Origin: Monomorium pharaonis
Lineage: Eukaryota; Arthropoda; Insecta; Hymenoptera; Formicidae
Assembly: GCF_013373865.1 (NCBI RefSeq)
Contig: NC_050467.1
Span: forward strand, 18,870,996 to 18,934,995
Reading direction: 5' to 3'
DNA length: 64,000 nucleotides
A model generated the notes under the pieces. It was given only the letters and a program-made list of their open reading frames with translations. It had not been told where the DNA came from and did no database searches. The position numbers were made by a program, and so were the translations under genes. Positions 49,808-62,117 of this stretch are shown piece by piece; the first letter of the stretch is position 1; every line of letters begins with the position of its first letter.

Positions 49808-49816
49808 AATATGCAT
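49808..49816. repeat. Target-site duplication, right copy
   Basis: AATATGCAT immediately after the foldback element, identical to 49106-49114. Confidence 0.75.
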
Positions 49817-50793
49817 ACCAATTTAAAATACCTTTTTCTGCAATCATTTTATCTTTAAGGAATTATAATAAATCACAAAAATAAATATGTATTGTTTGAT
49901 AACAATTTTCGTGATTCCTCGAAGTTATCGCAATATATCAATTCAGTGATACATTACAGCAAACGTGATAAGAATTATTGATTCTGCTGTGATACACGTA
50001 CTAAAAGCGATAAAACAATCGTCGAGTTCGTGCGAATCAAATATGTCTTATTTATTTTTGTAAATCGCAATTGGATTACAATCTATTCATGTCATTAACA
50101 AAACGTTAAATTATTATTAAACTTAACTGAGTTCAATTTGTAATAAAAATCAAAATAGCAAACTTAATAAATTGTAGAATAAGAAAACGGAAGAGAGCTC
50201 CTCGAATTTTTCTGACACAAATGTGTAAGCAACAAGCGGCTCGCTTATAAAAGCTTCACGATCTTGTCAAAAAAGAGAATTTATACATATTTCATCTCAG
50301 CCAGCCGACGTAGGAGTTTCAGGGGAAGAAACCAATTTACACAGCTGCTTAGTGCTACGTCTACGCCTTCAAATCGCCCTTCGTCATTCTCTCCTTGGTG
50401 ACAAGAAGGATCCAAATAAGCATACGGATTATTTATTCCAAAGGTGGTGTAAATTCAAGTTTAAAATACGTAAAAAAAAAAACATGCACAGTTTTACAGC
50501 TAATAGAATTTATTCATCTTAATCAAATCTCTGCATCCAAAATTTTTACAATTAAAAATTAATTTTTAAACTTGAATTTTAACGTATATAATTTTTAATA
50601 TAAAAAATGGGAAAATTAATACAAAAAAAATTATTATATACAATAATATTATGCAACAATTAAATATCATTTTCCATGCCATTAAAATCATTTAAAATAA
50701 GTTGAGAACATTCGTAGCTGTTGGACGAAATAAAGACATACTGTGTCCTGCTGACTGTGAGATTTCCGGCGAACGCAGGTAAGCCGAATTTTG

Positions 50794-50891
50794 ATGGGAC
50801 TGAGTTCAGAGGCATTCGACCAAATTCAAAAACTCGTCGCGGAAGAAGAACTCGAACGTCGTTGCCCGACTTGGAGTGAATCCAACGGCAA
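50794..50891 (+). CDS. Candidate short coding exon, unknown protein
   Basis: From ATG at 50794 (TTTTGATGG context), 32 codons are open, ending in phase 2 at a strong donor, GGCAAGTGAGTAAC. Read through, it stops at once (TGA), giving a 33-residue product. The peptide starts MGLSSEAFDQIQKLV and continues AEEELERRCPTW; the middle is an acidic amphipathic helix or short coiled coil. An acceptor-like GAGTTCAG at 50809 would make it an internal exon in the same frame. It forms a small GC-rich island in very AT-rich flanks. A second strong donor (CGCAGGTAAGCC) lies just upstream at 50779, which argues for a real transcript start or alternative splicing here. Confidence 0.3.
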
Positions 50892-53241
50892 GTGAGTAAC
50901 TATAATTTCTGTGGGTTAACAACCAGTGCTTCAAAAAGAGCGAGGAAAGCTGCGGCGAGTCGAATTTCGAGACATTTGTTTCGCGTGCTTGAGATTATAA
51001 ATAATACTCCTCGTTTTATTTTTAAGCAGCTATCTTTAGAAGTAAATAAAAATTCATGAAAATAACATTTGAAGAGAAAAAAATACACCAAAGTAAGCAC
51101 GTAGGTAAATTTACAATAATTATATTCTTATAAGAAAGGAAAATGTAAATAACGAAGTCCAATAGAAAGTTAATAAATCAATAAGATGCGTTCCAACTAA
51201 AAAGTACGAGACATTTAAGAAAGTTATATCCAGAGAAAAATACACCATGCCGTAAGTATTTTTATCCATTTAAAGAATATCAAAATGTCCAACATTAAAA
51301 GAAAACAAGCAAGAGAACGTAAAAATAAAAGTTTAATTTATTTTGACGTAATTTACTGTGCTTAATTTTACTTGATATATTTACCTTGTGCAGCACGTAA
51401 AATTGCAAAAATATTTGAAGGCGTTTAGAACGTTTTATCGTCCACCGTATTACGCACGCTGCACAAATTAATATAAAAAGCTTGTAACGTGTATGAAGTT
51501 TTGTTGCGTCGCATAACTTCCACGTTATACTGTCGTCGTGCATTATGCAACATTATGCTTTACAAAAGGACAAAAATTTCGCGTTACCATCGCAAAAGAT
51601 CGCCGTAAATATCCGTACGTGGCATTAACACCCGCATTAAAGGACGACTTAGATGCGCTCTCAGCGAAATAACGGTTGGGGGGATTTTTGGCGAGGGGAT
51701 CACGGGAGATTTAGGACGAGGAAATTTATCGATAAAACTTGCGACAATCCTGGCGAATTTACCAAGTTTTCGCAAAAGTATAGCGAAAGAGGAGTGAACG
51801 AGATAGCATCCATTTGACTACGGACCACGGATTTGGAGACATTCGTTCCCCCAGTGTCCGGATTTAACGGCGGAGTCCCTCGAATCCATTTTTAGGTGAC
51901 GAACCCTACTAGTAACCGTAGTGAAGCTACTCCACGAAAATAAAAGTTCGAAACCGAGAGAATGGAACGACGACGAATTCACGGAGAGCGCGCGGGCGGT
52001 CGAATCGGGCTTATTGAAAAACTTTGCGTAAATTCAAGTAAAACTTGGCGGAAAGCCGTACGAGAGGTATTGGACGAATACGGAAGTTTGTTACCAGATA
52101 TATAATTAGCATTTCTAACAATTCTGCGATCCAATGTAGACCGTGATTACTGATATATGATTAATATACGTTAGCATAATCGTCATATTATACAGAATGA
52201 AAATAAAATCGGTGAAATACTTTTGGAAATCAAAGCATTTGAGAAAAAATGTTTCGAACACAAAATCATCGTATATCTGTGTGTGAAGAGAAACAAATAA
52301 TAATATAAAATCAATTTTCAAAAAAAAAAAAAAACATTTTTTAAAATGTAAATATATAAAGATATCATATAGATTTTGTTTAAAAGCATTTTTGTTAATT
52401 ATCTTAATTTAAAAATATTTTATTCATACTTTCTCTCTCTATATATCGTACGTCAAAAATGTATGAATATCTTTCTTTGTAAAATATTAAAAATATTCTG
52501 TGCCGCATAAATATCTCGCAATATATAAACAAAAAATATTCCTTCTATTGCAGCTCATAAATTTAATATAAATATTTTTAGGACTTATTTTCACGTACAT
52601 AATCGCATAATTTATATAGCATAGCAAGAAAATAATATATGTTTATCGAGAACGTATCTTCGACAACAAAGATACGAGCAAAGATAAAAGCGATAAAATG
52701 TCAAGTAAAGAGTCTGTCAGTTAAAAGTTAATAATGGAATGCATTTTGCCATACATCGCGATACGCTCGATGCTCCAGTTACTATTCTTATATGTTCAAT
52801 TCACCGCTCTGGTTTCCGAGTAAAGTACCACTGATCACTTTATAGAAAGCATTAAATGTACGAGCACAGATAAAAACTGGAACAAACGAGCATGTTCGAT
52901 ACTACAATCTCATTTACAAGACTAGAAATGTATTAAGCATAAGCTTTTTACGTCGAGAGAAATCTCATTTAAAATCTGCACGACTATTATTATCGCTATT
53001 ATATCAATTTATGTCATTAAAATTCATAAAGTTTCAAAAGTGAACTTAATACCATTCTCAAGATAAGCAAATTACACATGTTCTTAATTAATTGCGTATT
53101 ATTAGAATAATTCCAGCTATTTGATAATATAATTCAGGAATTATCTAACCATAGTGTCAACATGTAAAAGATTAGCAGAATATTTTACATAATATCTTAG
53201 AAACCTCAACGTTTCTAAACTTGAATAACGGATGTTCTTTG

Positions 53242-53460
53242 TCACTTGTAAAAGATATTAAACTCGACCGGAAACCGGAGAGTGCATTCCAGCGCGACAA
53301 GATGCCTCTTTTTTCTGAACGCCGAATCTTGAAGGTACCCGATGGCGTGAAAACTGTAGGCCATTGTTAAGCCGGGATAGATTCGGTTTTCGTTGAAACG
53401 CCGGACTACTTGACGGTTCTCAATCGTACGGTTCCGCGTTAAGACACGTTCGCTAAACAT
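53242..53460 (-). CDS. Hypothetical 72-codon open frame
   Basis: The frame runs from a true ATG to TGA on the minus strand, in a moderately GC-rich patch. The product begins MFSERVLTRNRTIENRQVV and contains the basic stretch FRKKRHLVALE. There is no signal peptide, no family and no splice or poly(A) context. It is listed because of the intact start and balanced composition, but chance is a serious alternative. Confidence 0.12.
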   Translation of the reverse strand: MFSERVLTRNRTIENRQVVRRFNENRIYPGLTMAYSFHAIGYLQDSAFRKKRHLVALECTLRFPVEFNIFYK

Positions 53461-54342
53461 AGATTGGGATCACGATTAGGTCGAGCCAAGACATGGCTTC
53501 AGTTGCAAGCGTGCATGAACCACGTGTAAGACGAATAAAACCCCTGGACACCGCGTTTATACGCCTGCGGCCGCTAATAATAAGTTTCCCGACAGGAAAT
53601 TACGATAAACACTGCATCCCACCTGCTTCACGTGTCTCGAAGCGTATGCGTAGATTTAATTAAACGATCGCGATCGCAGCCGCGGTGAGCTCTAGATATA
53701 TATTTATATAATAAAGTTGCTTCTTCTTGTCAGAAGCAACATCAGTTAATTTTCGATGAACGTCCAAGATACGAAATATGATGTTTTCGAGACATAAATA
53801 ATAAAAAATTATAATAATCAAAACACCGAAGTTTATGAAATCAATACGGTTCAAAAATTAAAAATTTATTGCCGGTGTAAATAATTGTTCAGCTTCAGAA
53901 TTTTAAAGTTCATTCAAGTATTGACAAGGGAATATTACATATTGCAAACTAAAGCTTTTTGATATTGAAAAGATTATTTCAAATTTGAAATATGGAACGT
54001 TTCCTTGTAAGAAAATCTTCAAATTAAATATTGAAAGCCCATAATGATGTCTTTTCACGTAAAGAATTCCACGTAAAAAAAAGTGAGATCTAAATTTGTC
54101 GAAGGAATTCGTTAAAATTAACAGGGATTCTGTGACAGGAAATTTGTACAGATCAAATAACCAACTTTTTTCATTTTTACCTCAATGATTCGGATAATAA
54201 ATGAGCAGCAATTCGGCCATTTTACTCGTGTCCAACGACTCTCCAAAGGTTCGTGCATATGAGCATAAGAGAAAACTAGCGTATCAACACTTTCTTTGCC
54301 GATAACGATCGCCATAGAATCGGATCACCGTGGGATGTTGCG

Positions 54343-54549
54343 ATGTCGGTCGATTATGCAAATAGTAACGTTACCGTTAAATTGCATCCGCTGCGCGATA
54401 CTAATGTCGGACTTTCCAAGCTTTGGCGAAACGAGAACGCACGGAGATTACGAGACCGACCGGTGTCCTTGATTATTCCGTCGCTCCCGACCGATTATTC
54501 GTTTCCTTCGAGAATAGAACAACCGTTTTGTATGTGCTGCATTGAATAA
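54343..54549 (+). CDS. Candidate small protein or terminal exon with overlapping AATAAA
   Basis: 68 codons run from ATG at 54343 to TAA at 54547-54549. The stop is overlapped by AATAAA (54548-54553), the canonical poly(A) signal. The frame also stays open upstream to an acceptor-like GCCATAG (exon start 54318), so it could be a last exon. The product begins MSVDYANSNVTVKLHPLRD and ends EQPFCMCCIE, with three closely spaced cysteines. No family is recognised. The minus strand also has an ATG-initiated frame starting nearby at 54315, so the choice of strand is not secure. Confidence 0.22.
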   Translation: MSVDYANSNVTVKLHPLRDTNVGLSKLWRNENARRLRDRPVSLIIPSLPTDYSFPSRIEQPFCMCCIE

Positions 54550-54553
54550 TAAA
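54548..54553 (+). promoter_or_regulatory. Possible poly(A) signal
   Basis: AATAAA overlaps the stop codon of the 54343 open frame. The motif is common in AT-rich DNA, so it is supportive only. Confidence 0.2.
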
Positions 54554-54830
54554 TGTAAACAGAAACGTAGAGAATCCATTTTCATTCCACTCTTAAAAAA
54601 GAAAAATTTGTAAGCAATCCGTAATTTTACTTTTCAAGTATGGAATATTAGACATTTTCTTTTTGTTTTTTTTCACACAGCGTGATAAATATTCTTGAAT
54701 ATCTAACGAAATTTTGAAACCCCTATCTTACAATAGAATTACATTAACATCTTGTATAAATGTAAGAAAAATTTTGGATTGATTGTCCAAGCACCACGAT
54801 TTCTCAGACGTAGAGTGTTGTATGGTTGTA

Positions 54831-54956
54831 TCCCTTACGAAAAAAAATTATAAGAAAACGAAAAAATTACTGGTATATACTATTAAAGAATTGAAGTTCT
54901 TCAATAGTATACCAGTAATTTTTTCGTATTTTTGTATTTTTTTTTTTCGTAAGGGA
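54831..54956. mobile_element. Tc1/mariner-type MITE, 126 bp
   Basis: TCCCTTACGAAAAAAA at the left is inverted at the right as TTTTTTTTCGTAAGGGA. The arms pair through CGAAAAAATTACTGGTAT to a centre at GAATTGAAGTTCTTC, so the whole element is one hairpin. TA lies directly outside both ends (54829-54830 and 54957-54958). It has no coding capacity. The ends differ from the CACTG family at 1978 and 29168, so it is a separate family. Confidence 0.86.
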
Positions 54957-55007
54957 TAAGTCATAAAAATTTTTTTTGATTCAAAAATATACTTGGAAAA
55001 CACTCAC

Positions 55008-55051
55008 GTCACCGAAATAAAAGAGAAACACAATGATACGAGGAGAGACAT
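55008..55051 (-). CDS. Candidate first exon with signal-peptide-like start
   Basis: ATG at 55051 (minus) starts MSLLVSLCFSFISV and runs into a strong donor, GGTGACGTGAGTGTTT, in phase 2. A short hydrophobic N-terminus just before a donor is typical of secreted-protein first exons. The frame is also open further upstream, where it reads KRFIFCLS before the methionine. It cannot splice directly to the ADAM exon at 18302-18393, which needs a phase-1 partner, unless an exon lies between them. The TA-flanked MITE at 54831-54956 would sit in the following intron. Confidence 0.17.
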
Positions 55052-55397
55052 AGAGAGACAAAAGATGAAACGCTTTGGCGTGTTCGCAATTGTTGCAGAG
55101 GATAAACTGCAGTCGTCTTTGCCAAAATCTCGGCATTCACCAGTCGTCGTCGTCGTTGGTGTCGGTGCAACATCGTAGGAAAAGAACATATTAAGAGACT
55201 ACAATTGGCCTTTAGTGCGAAGTCCGATTCTCTCGCACAATAAACCGGCAAGGTTTCCTTGTATTTTATGACGCTCGTACAACCGTTGCGGAGGTTACGG
55301 TTTACGAGCTAGACATCAGCGAAATTCCAGGAGAAGCTTTTCCCCCCGTCCGACGCGGGGCGGGTTCTGTCTTTATTTCGACTTTATCGCCGCTGTA

Positions 55398-55419
55398 AAG
55401 TACGCCTGTCGGCGTACTT
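55398..55419. repeat. Perfect short hairpin
   Basis: AAGTACGCC and GGCGTACTT pair perfectly around a TGTC loop, inside a CpG-rich patch. No oligo-T tract follows to suggest a terminator-like function. Confidence 0.75.
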
Positions 55420-57533
55420 GTTTTCGATAGGCGAAGAGCCGCGAGCCCGACAAAAATTTCGCCCGCGAGCAAATACCTGGGATCGAAAACGAACCATGGT
55501 AGAGAATACCGGAATAGCGAAAGCTCCAAAATTCGAGTTCTGTCGTGCACGTAATCCTACGAGCTCGATATCGCATTTTTTTTTACTAGCGAAACAATTG
55601 GAGCAACGGTTTGTTTTAACATTTTATTTGCAATACCTTCAAATTTAGAGTCTTCATTTTCATGATGAAAAAAAATGCGGGAAAATATTGCGCACGAATC
55701 GCGAATATTATATTTGTTTTAAATTATTTTTTTAGTAATGGTATAAATATTATAGAGAAAGAGACAAAGAGAGAGAAAGAGAGAAAGAGAGAATTGTGAA
55801 ATAGAAGAAAATATTTTTTCTCTTGCGTTACATAAAAAAAAAAATAAAGTAAAATAAAATGCCACAGAATTAATGAAATATATCGATTCCTTTCTCCTCA
55901 GTGTGGTTTAATACATAACATAAAAGTGTTTCTCCTCTGCGTCACGCCTGACTAAAAGCGAAGAGAAATATTTTCTCGGCTATACGTGATTCATCGGTTG
56001 TTAACGTCAAGATACTATCATTTTTTTACGATTCAAAATAAAATTCAGTTTAAGAGTATCGCGAAGACGCACTTATTTATGCAAATAAATTGACAATCAC
56101 AGGCTTTATATGTATATACATAATTTTTGCTGCGTCATTAAATCTTTACTAAAATTAAAATTTTATGTAAAGCAAGAACCACATTTTTTATTTTATAAAT
56201 ACATATATGAAATAAAAACGATAAAAAATTCGTCATATATCATATTATATAAATTTAAATATAACTCGCTTGAATATCATACTTTAAAATATACTAAACT
56301 TGGTAACTTGCTTTTGCAAACAATACATAAAAAACAGATATAAAATAAAACTAATTTCTTTGATCAATATCAAAATAGATTGAGAATAATTGAAATGTTT
56401 TTTTTGTTCCTTAATTGACTCGATACTTCAATATCATGGTGACAGTAACTTTTACCATGTAGCGTTTAAACAATTAAACAAAGTATCGATGATGAATTAC
56501 ATGCTGCCTCGAGGCGACAAATATTAAGTCTCTTGAGTTTTTCTGATTATTTATTTACAAGGTAAACATTTTTGCACGTTGTGTAATTATGACGTTATCA
56601 TCGGAAAACTTAAGCGCAAAGTTTGTCGATGCGATCCGCTTGATTGGTGCCAATTCTGTTCGCTGTACTAGCTTCGTGTTAGCTGGCGCATGCTTTGAGT
56701 CACCGCAGGCAGATGCGGCGTGAAGCGACGACATTGGCTCCAGATGACTCGCGTCGAAACGAGAACGTGTCTCCCGTAGTAACGCCCGTTGAGAAGCAAT
56801 CGAACGTGACTGCTGAGAGACACGTCGTCGAGATCTTAAATTGCTATAACGCGCGACTTACCGATGGTTATATTCGTAATAATAACATACGTCGCTACTT
56901 CGGGGTAGCGACGACAAAGTTTTAACAAATTGGATTACCTGACGTCAAACGTGCTTCCGCTGAATTTTAGCGATCGATCTCGCTCCCGATTAATTCTGCG
57001 TAATTAATTCTGTCCTCCGTTAATTCTATCAACGGTAACATATAATCGCGTTTGGGGAGAGGAAAACCTCGTTTCCGATCCCGGAATATACCGATCGCTA
57101 ATACGAAGGGAAGGGTCGGGTTATTAACGTGGAACGAACATATGGCGGCCGTTGGCACGCGTCACACAATTCCCGTACGAGCGCTACGTTTAGAATAGTG
57201 AAAGAGGATACGAGCGGATATGAACGAAAGTTGTATATATAAAGGACGTTAATCACGTGGGAACACGATGCGGTGTAATGCATTTATGCCTCTTTTATAA
57301 CTTAGGCGGACTGCTAAGGGTCGTTAGTTTGGCAATATGTATGTGACCTACGTTACGTACCACCACACATATCGTACGGCTCAATAACGCTCACCTACGA
57401 CACCGCAATGTGTATGCGACGGCGGGTATTAAAGAATCATATGTCGAGAGCAGGTGGTCCCGCCAATCGTTTTCGTTCGTACCTCTCCTTGTCATTGCGT
57501 TCAACGTGTTTAGAAACGCGAAAGAGACCTCTT

Positions 57534-57547
57534 CCCCCCCCCCCCCC
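57534..57547. repeat. C14 homopolymer
   Basis: A run of 14 C within a CpG-rich block. Confidence 0.9.
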
Positions 57548-57584
57548 GATTAGAAGTGGTCTCCCGCAATAAAAGTTGACTTAC

Positions 57585-57834
57585 AATGGCTGTCATACAA
57601 AAAAGGGGAGTCCCTCCCCTATCGATTACGTGGCATAGATCCACCCATTCAATTCGCGTTCCGCGTTGACCTTCCTGGCTATGAAAATGGGTTAGGTGAG
57701 AGTACACGCGCGCGGATGAAGGAGAGGGATTCCGTAATCGCCGCACGTATGGAATCCCAGGTATTTCATCGAACGTGTCCTCGTGGACGACGGGTGCTAC
57801 CCGCGCGGACTTCCGTATGTTTCGCGAAATTATT
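57585..57834 (-). CDS. Candidate exon, unknown protein
   Basis: 83 codons are open on the minus strand after one leading base, from a GAGAGCCAG acceptor-like site to a strong phase-0 donor, GCCATTGTAAGTC. The peptide includes VAPVVHEDTFDEIPGIPYV and HSQEGQRGTRIEWVDL. The composition is balanced and the frame is long for its GC content. The acceptor lacks a good pyrimidine tract, and an in-frame TAA lies just upstream, so the 5' end is doubtful. No family is recognised. Confidence 0.24.
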
Positions 57835-60531
57835 CTGGCTCTCTTCAATTACGTCCTTCAAATGTTTGCGTAGTGAAGATTTTGACTAACCGCATTTCCT
57901 AACACGTAATGCGACTTTATGACTGTAATATGTATATACAATAATAATAAAACTAAAAAAATATTAAATGAATTAAAAAATATATATAATAGACATTTTG
58001 GGTGAAATCTTTCTTTAAAAAATTTTCCCCCTAAAAAAAAACGAAAACCATTAAATTTTCTGTAAAACTTTAGTGTGTTTACAAATGAATACAATCACAG
58101 TGAATTTGACCAGTGGTCGAGATATAGAAATTTCACTAATTTCATTACATTTCGTTACATGACAATTTATTCGTGCGACCAGTCAACCTCGTCGACTTGT
58201 TCGCGCAATAGCGTTTCCTTATATCGTCGCGCATCGGATCTCACGAAGACGGTTTACGGGCTCAGTAAAAAGGACCTTAGATAAAAAGCGCTTGTTCTCG
58301 GCAGACGGTTAAACCCGTTACGGATATAGCTCGAGAAGGAGAACGCGGGTGGGGCGGAAGATTCGTATTTTCGAAGCGGACTGCCAGCATCTGTCGGCGG
58401 CGAGCGTGGAACAAGCATTGAAACAAACGCGCGGAACCAGCGCTGAACACGAGGGAGGATTATCTCGACCGAGGTGCATACTTAGGATAACAGCGAGAAA
58501 AGACAGAAGTATATCCAAGGAAAATAAAAAGAAAACGCGAAAGGATCTCAGTGAAACAGAATGGACAACAAACAAGTTGAGCTGCGGCATTAAGGAGAGA
58601 ATGCGCTTGTATATTTCTCTTAAAAAATAACTCGCTTTCTCTGATTTTTTTTTAAATTAAAAGCGGTCTTAATCCGAATATCCATCTATCCTATTTGATA
58701 CTCGATTTAGTACTTAATGTGAAATTATTTTGAAATGTTTACGCTACTGCATATTAAATGCTTTGTTTCAATATTCAAAGAGAATCTTTGCGCAAGATTT
58801 GCTATACCTCCTACAGACAATCGAGATTTCGTAACATAATGCACACTGTTTTCGATTTGATGCAGATTACAGTTCGTGCTTAGCATCGGAAACACCCACG
58901 CGTCTTGTAAATCTAGGACTGGTCATCTATGAAGAATCCAAGGCTGATCGATCATTATTATTAACCCGAAATCCTTGTAAATTCTATAAAGGAAACTCAA
59001 TTTTGATAATAGTGAATATAAAAAATTTAAATGAACTTGCAAATCAGTTTGCAAAAAGAATATTTACTTTTTACGTGTAGAAAAAAATTCAAATTACAAG
59101 TAATTTAAATAAACAAAAAAACAGTAATATTTTTTGCTTCAATACATGCATCTTCACATTTGGCATTTTAACTTCAATCATATTGTGATAACAGCATATA
59201 TAATAAATCTAACAGAAACTACGTCCATTAATCGTTAGAATCCCAATCTGATTTTATATCGTTGAAAAGTTCGAAACTCAAGAGTTTCTTCATTAGCGAT
59301 ACTAATATAAAATATAAAGCCCCTGAGATTTTACAATAATTAATTTCGTTTACGTTGAATCTTTGTTAACAAAGTCCAACTGAGATTAGAAAGCTTATGA
59401 AGTCTCCTGTAAAATCTTGTCAAACTTCTTTTAATTTATAACGTAACAAAGAGAAGATAAAAATTTTAAATTATTCTCTTGAATTATCTTGACACGAAAT
59501 TATAAATATTAGATTGTCCCATAAAAATATTGGTGTTAAAATAATATAAAACCATTGCAATATAGAAATATAAGTCCATTAATATTTTATTTTCAACATT
59601 TAATACGTTTATGTTTGAAAAAATATATATACGGCATTTCGTATTTGATTATGTATACCATTATATGAGCAAATTTTGTATGATAACATTTCACAATGCT
59701 CCACGGTAAATTTTTATTAAACAACTTATAAAATGTGTTGTATATATTTCAAAACTTTCTATCGTTATCTGTAATATTTGATTGTCAAGTTGTGTCCCAA
59801 GCTTATTGCCACACGTAGCAAAATTTATATAGTAAAGATAGAGTAGATAAGATACAACAAAAAATTCTACCCATGTATCCTCAAAGTATATTCCGTTCCA
59901 CATTATATCATAAAATGTTAAAATATTTTCGAAATACCGGAGACTAGTCAAGTAATATCGATATCAAACTTAAGCATGCCTTATCTGCCATCCGTGCCAA
60001 TCTGCGGGTAACGTGGATGACACGTCGACTGGCACGGTTCGCCTACACTTTGTCGTACATATCGCTTCTACCCACGCATGGCACGAGCGGTCTCTTCGTC
60101 GTCGATCATTCTCATTGAGTTTAACGCTTTCGAGCAGCACTCACACAAAGCGCGTTCGAGCGACGTACATATCCTCTGACGCCCCTGCTTAAATCTGCGC
60201 CGCGTGATTGAGATTTCCTACGTTCGTTCTGAAAAGCGCTATCAATTATCGCGTCTCCTCTGACACCGTATAATAAATCTTGGCGATATTTTATTTTAAT
60301 TTTGCAAACGTGTAATAATGGAAACAAATTGGCTGAAATTTCTTGACGGACAAGTACTGTCAACGTTACGTGTACCGCTCCAGCTTTAATAATTAAAATA
60401 ATCACAATCGAAAAAGAAATGTGCGCAACTTTTATAGTTCAACAATTTTTATCTCGAACACTCGGACGATAATATTCAGAAGTGACTCAGAGTGATTTCC
60501 CAAGTGATACGAGCAGTAGCTATTATCTTTC

Positions 60532-60538
<7 letters not shown>

Positions 60539-60562
<24 letters not shown>
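60539..60562. repeat. (TC)n microsatellite
   Basis: Uninterrupted TC run. It creates the SLSLSLS stretch in a spurious 134-codon plus-strand frame. Confidence 0.92.
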
Positions 60563-61396
60563 GTTTTCTTGCGTGCAATACTCACAATTTTATACGGAAC
60601 GCCCCAGGTGCACCGCAATGTATCTAATGCACTCCTGCATTCTCCCGAGACATACATTACACGCAGATGCACCGCATCATTGCCCGTCGTCTTCACGTAA
60701 GCTTTCTTGCCGCGAACGCGATGCATCGCCGCGTCTCGGCGTGCAGCAGCCCGCCCGCAGCAAGAAATGCTTTGTTTGCCGTCGTGGGTGGAGACGAACC
60801 GGAGCACTTCTCCATTACCAGCCGATTAAGCCATTAAGTTTGACAATAGACCGTTTTCTAGTGAGCCAACGAAGCTCCGAGCTCCAAGAATCCTAAGTCT
60901 TTTCGTGTCGGATACTTTAGAAAAAATATTTTTCGTGAACCTGGCGAGTCGTCTTGTTATATATGATCGTTACATAAAGCAGTCTCTCGACCACTTACAG
61001 AGAATAAACCTCTGGAAGAAATGAGAAAAGCGGATAAACAAGAATAATGCCGCAATTACATGCTTATTACGCAAAGTAGTTCTGGAAAACTTTCATATTC
61101 ATGGCAGAATTGTTATTATTGGAATTTTCATTTTGCAATGACGTATTTAACTTTTCTTCCCCCTCGCATAAATTTCAATGCTACGATTCTTTCATAAAAA
61201 AGACTAGCTTTCATTAGAACTTGCGGTTCTCCGCATTTTTATTCGCGAACCAATCATAATAAAGTTTATTTTATTTATAATGTGCTCTCTTTCTCGTAAT
61301 TTTAAAAACCTATTAAAAGATGTCAAGGTTGAATAAGCTATTTCGTGCAATTTGTGATATTGTATCTGGTTTCAAGCACTCGCGGAAAAAAAGAGT

Positions 61397-61450
61397 CTTG
61401 TTGAACCAAAATCTGGTTGAACCTACCAGATTTCCAATTAATTCAACAAG
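61397..61450. repeat. Nested inverted repeat
   Basis: An outer pair, CTTGTTGAA (61397) and TTCAACAAG (61442), encloses an inner perfect pair, AAATCTGGT (61409) and ACCAGATTT (61425). Together they make a 54-bp imperfect hairpin. It may be a short non-autonomous element or a transcribed hairpin. Confidence 0.65.
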
Positions 61451-61900
61451 CTTCTTTTTTTCAGTGTTTTTCAGTGACCACCTCTTCGCCAAGCACGATA
61501 AATTTTTACATTTCGTCGTCTATCTTTTTCTCTATTCGAACGCTCCAACGCTCCCTCGTCGCGACACTCGCTTTTCTGTCCTTTCGGGGGAAAACACCCG
61601 GTAGCTCGATGAAGCATTTTGACATCGATACAATGAGGAAGAAAGGTAAAGCAACGCGCGCGAAGTTTCATTGCCTTTCTCGACAGCTGCGTCTCTGCCT
61701 GGCGACATATTGAATCGAGCGATAGAATGGAGCAAAAGCGGCAAATTTTTCCCGCATCCCACAAAATAAAGTCCCCGCAGACCGCGATGTTTTGTGTGTT
61801 TGTGCTACAGCAATCGAAATGATATTTCATATAATTCAAATTTTTTATTTCGAATGATTTGTGAAACTTACTTTCCTTTGTTATTTATCGTTATTTTACA

Positions 61901-62027
61901 AGGCATTTAATTTGCAAGAATATGAAGACATGGAAAAAATTTAATCACAAACTAAGTTGTGATTAAATTTTACGAGGCATTTAATTTGCAAGAATATGAA
62001 TACGTGGAAAAAATTTAATCACAAACT
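61901..62027. repeat. 74-bp-period tandem duplication containing a 14-bp hairpin
   Basis: 53 bp at 61901-61953 are repeated at 61975-62027 with three changes (starting AGGCATTTAATTTGCAAG). Between them the first copy's end pairs with the spacer: AAATTTAATCACAA (61937) and TTGTGATTAAATTT (61957). The combination of a direct repeat and a palindrome suggests a template-switching event. Confidence 0.82.
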
Positions 62028-62114
62028 TGCGGAACAAAAGCATCTCATTTTTCGAAACGCGACAATTTTACGTATTTTTTTTTATTTTTATAAAATTAAA
62101 AAATTGATCGTGTC

Positions 62115-62117
<3 letters not shown>

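Noticed and set aside
58349..58630. 93-codon plus-strand basic frame and overlapping minus-strand hydrophobic frame
   Set aside because: They are complementary readings of the same patch; neither has a true ATG with context or splice sites, so strand and reality cannot be decided.
60492..60896. 134-codon plus-strand frame with an apparent hydrophobic start
   Set aside because: The hydrophobic part is the (TC)n microsatellite read as Leu-Ser; there is no supporting splice or poly(A) context.
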